The notes under the pieces were generated by a model. That model ran no database searches. It was not told where the DNA came from and saw nothing but the letters and a program-made list of their open reading frames with translations. From an uncultured Spirochaetales bacterium (lineage in GTDB: Bacteria; Spirochaetota; Spirochaetia; Sphaerochaetales; Sphaerochaetaceae): a stretch of 39,185 nucleotides of DNA. The stretch lies in the NCBI GenBank assembly GCA_934277975.1, contig CAKQWE010000009.1, positions 1-39,185 on the forward strand. The letters are read 5' to 3'. Every line of letters starts with the position of its first letter. The stretch's first letter is position 1. Of this stretch, positions 7,227 through 13,941 are shown piece by piece. Position numbers and translations under genes: made by a program.

Positions 7227-7982
7227 ATGAAACGCAAGATCGATTTGAACAATTATTTGCAGAACGGACTGTCGCACTCGAATGCAGGCAATTCCAAGTT
7301 GGGGAATGTAGACAAAACTGGAAAATGCTATCATGTAACTCAGCAAACATGGTGCAAAGAGCCTGTTTTCAACAAAGACATAGCAACTTTCAGACATACG
7401 ATGCTATGTAGATTGTGTATAGAGTTCAATGTTGTAATCCTATTCTCCGTAACAATGCCAAACCATACACATGATGTCTTTTTGTCCGACAGTTGGGAGA
7501 ACATCTCAAATGTCATGAAAAGCCTCAACTCTGCAGTGAGCAAGTATGTGTACAAGAAGGATCCAAAACGAAAGGAAAAAGGCAAGCCAATCTTCAATTA
7601 CAGACCCAATTACAGCATCATTACAACAGTCAACTATCTTTTTTTCCTTGGAAGATATTGTCTATGGAACGTGGAGCAGCTGGAGAACGAAGGTCGTTTC
7701 GTCCCTTATTCATGTTTTTGGATGTTCGAGAAAGGACATTTCTCAGAACCTTACAAAAAGGACATCTACAAAGACATCTTTGGATTCGAAGCAAACGTAC
7801 TTCTTGATTTCTACAAAACACACTCCAAAAGCGAGGTTTTCGAGGCGTCAAAAACCATTTTCAGCGATTGGACACAGGAAATGAATGACGAGGTGTTCCT
7901 TGCAAAGCCCAACCAAAAGATTCAAGCGTCCACAAGCGCCATAAGCGCCACAAGAGTCTCAAGCGCCACAACCGCCACATAA
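7227..7982 (+). CDS. RAYT-like (IS200-type Y1) transposase, copy 1
   Basis: The 251-residue protein resembles REP-associated tyrosine transposases. KCYHVTQQT (about 33-41) matches the YHVTQR start of the family. MPNHTHDVF (77-85) carries the His-x-His metal-binding pair at 80 and 82. LGRYCLW holds a tyrosine (144) in a position fit for the nucleophile. FVPYSCFWMFEKG and PYKKDIYKDIFGF are shared with the paralogue at 32056-32778. Y1 enzymes nick single-stranded hairpin DNA and join through a phosphotyrosine. The last 20 or so residues (Ala/Ser/Thr-rich, SAISATRVSSATTAT) are encoded by the right repeat array, so the C-terminus is probably not conserved. AGAAGGAG six bases before the ATG supports the start. 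Confidence 0.75.
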   Translation: MKRKIDLNNYLQNGLSHSNAGNSKLGNVDKTGKCYHVTQQTWCKEPVFNKDIATFRHTMLCRLCIEFNVVILFSVTMPNHTHDVFLSDSWENISNVMKSLNSAVSKYVYKKDPKRKEKGKPIFNYRPNYSIITTVNYLFFLGRYCLWNVEQLENEGRFVPYSCFWMFEKGHFSEPYKKDIYKDIFGFEANVLLDFYKTHSKSEVFEASKTIFSDWTQEMNDEVFLAKPNQKIQASTSAISATRVSSATTAT

Positions 7983-8021
7983 GCCACAACCGCCACATAA
8001 GCCACAACTGCCACAAAAGCC
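7920..8021 (+). repeat. Right array of the first RAYT-like element, inverted orientation
   Basis: After the inverted-repeat core ATTCAAGCGTCC there are ten 9-base units from 7932: ACAAGCGCC, ATAAGCGCC, two diverged units, then ACAACCGCC and ACATAAGCC alternating, ACAACTGCC and ACAAAAGCC. They are reverse complements of the left-array pattern, including its two-unit alternation. The transposase stop codon is inside the array. Confidence 0.9.
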
Positions 8022-8024
8022 CGT

Positions 8025-8053
8025 TTGAGCTTCAAGGCGTTTCATAGTAGAAT
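8025..8053 (+). promoter_or_regulatory. Promoter of the aroA operon
   Basis: TTGAGC (8025-8030), a 17-base spacer and TAGAAT (8048-8053). The predicted leader is about 40 bases. It starts directly after the repeat array of the mobile element, so the insertion left the promoter intact. Confidence 0.75.
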
Positions 8054-8098
8054 CCCTACGAGAAGCCCCAACAGCGGAATCAAACGAGAAGGAACGAC

Positions 8099-9400
8099 AT
8101 GGACACAACGCTAAAGCCCGCACGCATCTGCGGCACGATAGACATACCAGGCTCGAAAAGCCACACCATACGGGCCCTGCTCATAGCGCTTTTCGCAAAC
8201 GGGGTCAGCACGCTTCACAACGCATTGGACTCACAGGACACGCAGGCCTGCATAGAGTTTTGCAGACGCCTTGGTGCACACATCGCATTCAAGACCGATA
8301 CCCCTGTGCCCACGCTTGTCATAGATTCATCCGCCATTGCAAGCGAAAAAGAAAAAGAGGAGGAAATCACAATCGACTGCGCCAACAGCGGCACAACGTT
8401 GTACCTTGCAAGCGCCATGTGCGCAGCAGGTTGCAAATCCAAAAGCATAAGGTTCACAGGGGACGAGCAGCTGTCCAAAAGGCCAATAGAACCACTTCTG
8501 AAAAGCATTGGAAATCTAGGAGCAACAATAGTACCAAAAGAGGCGAAGACCACTCCATTTACAGTGCAGGGACCTCTTAATGGAGGCAGGACCTCAATCG
8601 AATGCAGGACCAGCCAATACCTGTCTGCGCTTTTGCTGGCTAGTCCAATGTCCCATGGAGACACAACCATAGAAGTGCCGCTTTTGAACGAAAAACCTTA
8701 TGTGAAGATGACCCAATGGTGGCTTGCAAAGCAAAAAATAGACTATACATGCAACGATGAGCTATCGTTGTTCCACATAAAGGGAAACCAACGCTACAGA
8801 CCGTTTACAGAACACATAGGCGGAGACTACTCGTCTGCAACGTTCTTCTTCTGCGCAGCCGCCATGACGGGAGGAACAATAACCGTAAACGGACTTGACA
8901 GGAACGACCCACAGGGAGACAAAGCAGTCCTAAGCATACTTTGTCAAATGGGCTGCACTGCAGAATGGAACGGAAACAGCATCACGTTAAGAGGACCGCA
9001 AAGGCTCAAAGCCGGGGAGTTCGATCTCAACGACATACCTGACGCATTACCCGCACTTGCGGTGGCATCATGCTTTGCAGACGGGAAAGTGAAACTGTAC
9101 AACGTAAAGCAGGCAAGGCTCAAGGAAACGGACCGCATTGCAACGATGGCTCGCTGCATAGAGGGTCTTGGGGGCAACGCCGTTGAGCTGGACGACGGAC
9201 TTGAAATACACCCCGTAGAAGCCTTCCATGCAAAGGATATAGACGGGTGCAACGACCATAGGATAGTGATGGCAATGGCTTTGGCTTCCCTAAGATGCGC
9301 AGGAAGCCTTACAATAAGGGGCGTGCAGGCGGTCGATGTTACTTTTCCAACGTTCTTTGAACTGTTGGCAAAGGTATCGGCCTCAAAGGCATCGGCCTAG
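8099..9400 (+). CDS. aroA: 3-phosphoshikimate 1-carboxyvinyltransferase (EPSP synthase)
   Basis: Sixth step of the shikimate pathway: transfers enolpyruvyl from PEP to shikimate-3-phosphate. At 433 residues it has usual length. Family motifs are IPGSKSHTIRALL (K20, S21, R25 of the active site), DCANSGTTLYLAS, GDEQLSKRPIEPLL, CRTSQYLSALLLA, GGDYSSATFFF, IPDALPALAV, LKETDRIATM and DHRIVMAMALA. A GAAGGA ribosome binding site precedes the ATG. It heads a plus-strand group with a flavodoxin-like protein and a CPBP protease. The last codons include a short imperfect repeat (TATCGGCCTCAAAG, GCATCGGCCTAG). Confidence 0.96.
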   Translation: MDTTLKPARICGTIDIPGSKSHTIRALLIALFANGVSTLHNALDSQDTQACIEFCRRLGAHIAFKTDTPVPTLVIDSSAIASEKEKEEEITIDCANSGTTLYLASAMCAAGCKSKSIRFTGDEQLSKRPIEPLLKSIGNLGATIVPKEAKTTPFTVQGPLNGGRTSIECRTSQYLSALLLASPMSHGDTTIEVPLLNEKPYVKMTQWWLAKQKIDYTCNDELSLFHIKGNQRYRPFTEHIGGDYSSATFFFCAAAMTGGTITVNGLDRNDPQGDKAVLSILCQMGCTAEWNGNSITLRGPQRLKAGEFDLNDIPDALPALAVASCFADGKVKLYNVKQARLKETDRIATMARCIEGLGGNAVELDDGLEIHPVEAFHAKDIDGCNDHRIVMAMALASLRCAGSLTIRGVQAVDVTFPTFFELLAKVSASKASA

Positions 9401-9427
9401 AAAAGAATAGCCTAAATGGAGGATTTC

Positions 9428-9922
9428 ATGGTGAGAATCGTATATGAAGAAGGTCTAGAGGCCATTGCAAAGAGGATTGCCCAATCTGCAGGCGGCGATA
9501 TCGTGAAGCTAGAGAACGCCATTGAGGCTCCAGGCGTGCTTGAGGAAGTGGATTCGATAGGCCTTGTCTATTGCAAATGCGGCAAGGATATAAGCACCAG
9601 AATGGTTCGATTCATAAAGGAGAGTTTGAGTGCGATAGATCTCAAGGGTTTGGAGTACCTTTTCTCCATATGCGTGTGCCAGCGACCTGCAAAGCCTCAG
9701 TACGCGCTCAAGGTGGTCAATGGATTGTGCTCGCAGATAGGATGTCTTCCAAGCTACAGCAAAGCAGTCCCTTCAGATGGCAGCGCAGGCGACGCCATTG
9801 GGGTAAACGCCATCGAACAGGTGTGCAATGACATCTCAAAGGAAGCCATAAGACTCGCAGACGGCAGTCCTTTCATTGGACTGTACATGAAGGCGAACAA
9901 AAAGCGATTTGAGGAAGCATAA
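9428..9922 (+). CDS. Flavodoxin-like-fold protein of unknown role
   Basis: 164 residues. The middle part (DSIGLVYCKCGKDISTRMVRFIKE, LKGLEYLFSICVCQRPAKPQYALKVVNGLCSQIGC) follows the beta-alpha pattern of flavodoxin-like domains seen at the N-terminus of EFR1-type proteins, where a strand and loop are followed by a helix with a nearby TCGG-like site. The FMN-binding T-rich loop at the N-terminus is not convincing, so cofactor binding is uncertain. It contains several cysteines (YCKCGK, CVCQ, LCSQIGC). The ATG at 9428 was chosen because GGAGG lies five bases upstream; an ATG four codons earlier contains that site. It lies 27 bases after aroA and 12 before the next gene. Confidence 0.6.
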   Translation: MVRIVYEEGLEAIAKRIAQSAGGDIVKLENAIEAPGVLEEVDSIGLVYCKCGKDISTRMVRFIKESLSAIDLKGLEYLFSICVCQRPAKPQYALKVVNGLCSQIGCLPSYSKAVPSDGSAGDAIGVNAIEQVCNDISKEAIRLADGSPFIGLYMKANKKRFEEA

Positions 9923-9934
9923 AGGAAGCATGAC

Positions 9935-10798
9935 ATGAACGACAAACCACGAAAACCCATGTACCAGAAGGAGAAGATGAGCAGGCTCGCCAAATGGTTC
10001 TTTGGAATTCCTCTTATCTATACGCTGTGGATGTTCCTATCCATCGTAATGCCAAGCTTTGCTGAAAACCCACGCATGGAGATTGTGCTGAACATCATAA
10101 GCTATGCGCTTTTCATAACCATAGCTCTCCTTGTGATACAACGCTTTCTCAGCTTTCCAGCAAAGAGAATGCTTGGCGAAGACGGAAGGCTCGATTGGAA
10201 AGGCTTTGTGATTGGATTTTCCGTCATGCTTGGGGTGCAGCTTGCAATGAACTTCATCTCAATGGCGTTGAACCCACAGGATTTCAAGTATACCCTTGAC
10301 GTTCAGGGTTGGCTTCTCGACTGGGTTTTGGCCCTTGTCCTCGTTGTGGCTGCGGCTTTCCTTGAGGAGCTGCTCACAAGGGCGTACATAGCCCACTTCG
10401 TGGCCGATGACATGGAGACCCGCCCACTCAACATGCTCTACTACTGTCTTGCAAGCGCAGTGGTGTTCGCCATAGCGCACTTCTCCAACCCAGAGGTCGC
10501 AGGTCCGGGTGCATTCTATGCCATGGCGTTCTATTTCATGATGGGATTCGTCCTTATGCTCATAACGCTAAGGACACGCAGCATGGGTGCGGCACTTGGA
10601 ATCCACATAGCCAACAACCTTGTCAATGCATGGTTCTTCACATACGACAACGCCGCAGTCAAGACGAACGCACTCTACACGCAAGCCAACAACGAAGGCC
10701 CAATGCTGCTTGTCCAAGCCGCATTAAGCCTTGCACTATGCACGCTTGCCGTTCTCTACCATAGACCGATGTCTTTGTCCAAGGAAAGCTCCAAGTAG
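9935..10798 (+). CDS. CPBP-family intramembrane metalloprotease (Abi/Rce1-like)
   Basis: Polytopic membrane protein of 287 residues with about seven or eight hydrophobic segments. The family's three motifs are present: EELLTR (E144, E145, R149), AHF (H182) and GIHIANNLV (H224, N228). Members of this family cleave prenylated or other membrane-associated peptides, or act in bacteriocin self-immunity; the substrate here is unknown. It is last in the aroA group. Its final 43 bases overlap the 3' end of the convergent addA-like gene. Confidence 0.85.
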   Translation: MNDKPRKPMYQKEKMSRLAKWFFGIPLIYTLWMFLSIVMPSFAENPRMEIVLNIISYALFITIALLVIQRFLSFPAKRMLGEDGRLDWKGFVIGFSVMLGVQLAMNFISMALNPQDFKYTLDVQGWLLDWVLALVLVVAAAFLEELLTRAYIAHFVADDMETRPLNMLYYCLASAVVFAIAHFSNPEVAGPGAFYAMAFYFMMGFVLMLITLRTRSMGAALGIHIANNLVNAWFFTYDNAAVKTNALYTQANNEGPMLLVQAALSLALCTLAVLYHRPMSLSKESSK

Positions 10799-13700
10799 GA
10801 ATCGACGTCTCTTAGATAGCACACGAACGCCCTAACCTTCCTGTGCGGCCTATGACCCTGGTTGTATATACCGGAAACAGCCTTTGCATACTGTCCAAGC
10901 TGTACTTTGTGGTCTTCGTAGGAACAAGAGGAGTCCGTCTTGAAGTCTATTACATCAATGCTGTCCTCACCTACCGCCAGAAGGTCTATGGCACCTTCTA
11001 TGAATGATGCTCCATCGAACATTATGAAGCGTTTCTCAGAAAGAAGCTCCTTTTCACGTATGCTGTCGTACAGCCTTCCTTCCATGAAGGAGTCTGCCAT
11101 ATCCCCGGCATCCTTGAGCAACAGGCCCTTCTCCTCATCGTTTGCCTTTTCAGGAAGAAGCCCATACACGTCCTCGCCTGCACCCTTTATTCTGTTTTCT
11201 ATCAGTTTGTGGACAAGGGTTCCAAAACCGGTGTTGAACGAGTACTTGGCTATCACAGGGTCGCTTGCAATGGAAGGGAGCCTCCTCCTTGAGGCTTCTT
11301 CCTTCCTCTCAGGTTCGGATTCAGGTTCTTCATTTGGTTCCAACTGCGTCACGGCCTTGGACACGATGCCTAGTGGAAGTACATGGACATTGGCCTCATC
11401 GAAGAGCTTTCTGTAGAAAGACTTGTCCCTATCATGGACGACGGGTTCCTCGAAGCAGGGCTTCATGCAAAGCTCTTCAAGTTCAAAGCCATCACCCTTT
11501 AGGCCTCCAGTCCATGTTGCAGGATTGTATCCTATGGAATGGAGAAGATATGTCAGCATGGCGTTCTTCTTGTCGGGATCTGGAAAGATCTGAGTCTTTT
11601 CATCAATGCAACCGCTGAACACAAGATGATAGCGCGCCCTCGTAGCGGCGACATAGAGGATGCGCTTGGTCTCCGCATTGTCCATGCCCTTCTCCCTTGG
11701 AGAAAGGATATCCTTGACAGGGTTGTGCATGGCACCTGCGCTGTCAGTTCCCTTTTCATATGAAAGGAACACTTCGTCACCGAGTTTGTAGTTGTTTGGT
11801 TGGAATCCGCTTGGACCTTTGGTTCCTGAATGCATGTCTGCCACTATGACGACCTTGAACGCAAGACCCTTGGATTTGTGGACTGTCATTATCTGTACTC
11901 CAGAGACATCCTCCTTGAACACTGTCACTTCCTTGGTCTTTGTGCTTCCATAGCCAAGCAGAGGTCTTAGATAGTCAAGGAAGTCAACAAGTGTCTGGCC
12001 TTTTGAATCATAGTCCACGGCAAGTGCATAGAGGTAGTCGAAATGGTCTGCATACGGTCTGTTGAGTGTCCTTGAAAGCATATAGTCCCTGTATCCCATG
12101 TCGTACCACATGTAGTCCAGAGTCCTGCATATGGAGCCACAGGATGCGACCTTGAACAGAGACGCAAGGTTTTCATTGGCCCTTTCGAGGCGGTTCGAAA
12201 GCGTTTGCGGCAGTTCTTCGGAAGCCCCCTTCTCGTCAAGCACGACTTGGAGCTCGCTGTCGCTTAGAGCGCAGAACGGGGATTTGAGGTACGATGCATA
12301 GCTTATGCGGTCGTATGTATAGACACATGCTTGTAGAGCACTGTAGAAATCGTTTGCAACGCTGTCGCTTACAAGGGAGCGAGCCTCTGACACCGTATAT
12401 GGTATTTCCTTTGCTGTAAGGGCCTTTTCGAATACCGCTTGGTGAGAACCAACCTTCAGAAGCAAACCTATTTCATTTGGACGAGGAGGTCTTAGAAGGG
12501 TCTTGTCAGAATCATCGGGTACAAGGAAAGGTGTTCTGCCTGAACATATGTCGGCTATGAATTGCGCCACTACGTTGGCTTCGCATTCTATGTTGGAATG
12601 GCCTGCGGTTGCGTCCTCGTTGGAAATGTCAGGGTGAAGGAGTGCAATGCGGCTTTTGGGGATGATTGCGTCGCGCGGCTCAAGCGGGATGTAGGAGGCT
12701 TCGTAGTCCTCGTCGCCAAGGTTCTCCATGACGGTGGGGAATGCATGGTTGCAGAAGTGGATTATCGCGGGTTCGCTCCGCCAGTTCTTTCTAAGTTCTA
12801 TTGGAGCTGTGCATATCTCGGAGCTCAAGCGTTTGAACACGCTTACATCGGCGCCTCTGAAGCGGTAGATGCTCTGCTTCTCATCGCCTACTAGGAATAT
12901 CTTGTTTTTTGAAAGGGCCTGTAGGGACGGGATGCCTTCGCTGTCGTAGGCTCGCTCCTCCCCTTCATTGTATTGTCTTTCACACAAAAGATATATGAGC
13001 TTTCTATAGTCGTCGTTGTTGTCCTGGAACTCGTCCACCATCACGCTGTCGAACCTTGATTTGAAACGATCGCGGATATGCACTTCGTCTTTGAGTATGC
13101 GAATTGCAAGCTGCATGACATCGTTGAAGGACAGGGCCCCTGCGGTGCGCTTTCTTGAAAACAGCTCCTCTTCGTACTCGCATACAAGTCCGTAGTAGGC
13201 TTCCATGAAAGGTACATTCTGCAAGGCGTTCATATAGAAGAGCTCTTCCTTGGTAGGCTGCCTGCGGGCTCTCTTTGCATTGAGCCTTTCATCCTCAAGC
13301 TGAGAGATCCTATCAGACACCAATGCTTTTAGCGTATCCATACAACGAGGGACATCGATTGGCTTTGTTATGTTGAGATGATTGCGCGCAAGGTCAAGGA
13401 ACACTGCATTGAGGTTCTCTACACTAAAGCTTTCATAAAGCCTTTGCACCACCGGTTCATTGTAGTGGCGGTTGAGGAGCATACGAACGATTGAGGAGGA
13501 CATCCTTTCAAGGTCATCGTCGTCCATGATCCTGAAGTTTGCAGGAACCCCCTGGTGTACTGCAGACGCCCTCACGATTTCAGAACAGAAGCTGTCCACA
13601 GTGGAGATAGAGACCTCTGCGAACTTGGCCATGGAAGAGCCGCTTACAATGCCTTCTTCATGGCCTTTCTGAAGAAGTCCATAGATACGGCTTTTCATTT

Positions 13701-13941
13701 CAGCGGTGGCCTTTTTGGTGAATGTTATCGTCAAAATACGCTCAGGAGATATTCCCTGGGCCACCATTCGCAGGAACCTGAACGACAGAACTGTGGTCTT
13801 GCCGCTTCCAGCTCCAGCGGCCACGACGCAGTTTGAGGCCTCCATCACAGCTTGTCCTTGGACTGTGAGCTCTCCGTTGGACTCAAGGAGGTTCATTCCG
13901 TTCTTGCTGCAAAAATTGTAGAAGGTTTCCATTGTGGTCAT
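10756..13941 (-). CDS. addA: AddA-like helicase-nuclease
   Basis: Subunit of an AddAB-type double-strand-break resection enzyme. 1061 residues. Helicase motifs: Walker A AAGAGSGKT (about 41-49), ITFTKKATAEM, VMVDEFQDNND, LVGDEKQSIYRFRGADV, RKNWRSEPAI, MTVHKSKGLAFKVVIV and LYVAATRARYHLVF. The C-terminal RecB-type nuclease shows GTLVHKLIE, GAIDLLAVGEDSIDVIDFKT and QLGQYAKAV, so Asp, D-x-K and Q-x3-Y residues are all present and the nuclease should be active. The ATG at 13941 overlaps the addB-like stop as ATGA, with AGGAGG 12 bases upstream. The 3' end overlaps the convergent protease gene. Confidence 0.88.
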   Translation of the reverse strand: MTTMETFYNFCSKNGMNLLESNGELTVQGQAVMEASNCVVAAGAGSGKTTVLSFRFLRMVAQGISPERILTITFTKKATAEMKSRIYGLLQKGHEEGIVSGSSMAKFAEVSISTVDSFCSEIVRASAVHQGVPANFRIMDDDDLERMSSSIVRMLLNRHYNEPVVQRLYESFSVENLNAVFLDLARNHLNITKPIDVPRCMDTLKALVSDRISQLEDERLNAKRARRQPTKEELFYMNALQNVPFMEAYYGLVCEYEEELFSRKRTAGALSFNDVMQLAIRILKDEVHIRDRFKSRFDSVMVDEFQDNNDDYRKLIYLLCERQYNEGEERAYDSEGIPSLQALSKNKIFLVGDEKQSIYRFRGADVSVFKRLSSEICTAPIELRKNWRSEPAIIHFCNHAFPTVMENLGDEDYEASYIPLEPRDAIIPKSRIALLHPDISNEDATAGHSNIECEANVVAQFIADICSGRTPFLVPDDSDKTLLRPPRPNEIGLLLKVGSHQAVFEKALTAKEIPYTVSEARSLVSDSVANDFYSALQACVYTYDRISYASYLKSPFCALSDSELQVVLDEKGASEELPQTLSNRLERANENLASLFKVASCGSICRTLDYMWYDMGYRDYMLSRTLNRPYADHFDYLYALAVDYDSKGQTLVDFLDYLRPLLGYGSTKTKEVTVFKEDVSGVQIMTVHKSKGLAFKVVIVADMHSGTKGPSGFQPNNYKLGDEVFLSYEKGTDSAGAMHNPVKDILSPREKGMDNAETKRILYVAATRARYHLVFSGCIDEKTQIFPDPDKKNAMLTYLLHSIGYNPATWTGGLKGDGFELEELCMKPCFEEPVVHDRDKSFYRKLFDEANVHVLPLGIVSKAVTQLEPNEEPESEPERKEEASRRRLPSIASDPVIAKYSFNTGFGTLVHKLIENRIKGAGEDVYGLLPEKANDEEKGLLLKDAGDMADSFMEGRLYDSIREKELLSEKRFIMFDGASFIEGAIDLLAVGEDSIDVIDFKTDSSCSYEDHKVQLGQYAKAVSGIYNQGHRPHRKVRAFVCYLRDVDSYLELSLDKDIGLW

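Larger units (their letters stand above)
7032..8021 (+). mobile_element. First RAYT-like element bounded by inverted 9-bp minisatellites
   Basis: A single transposase-like gene sits between a left array of 12 units and a right array of 10 units in opposite orientation. A perfect 16-bp inverted repeat lies at the inner edges (7136-7151 and 7920-7935). The leader block with CAAAAACCCAG, GAATGGAAATG and AGAAG (7167-7217) is shared with the second element at 31804-31869. The element lies between the divergent rimO and aroA genes; the aroA promoter begins three bases after the right array. IS200-like and REP-associated Y1 elements do not normally have such arrays as ends. Confidence 0.75.
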
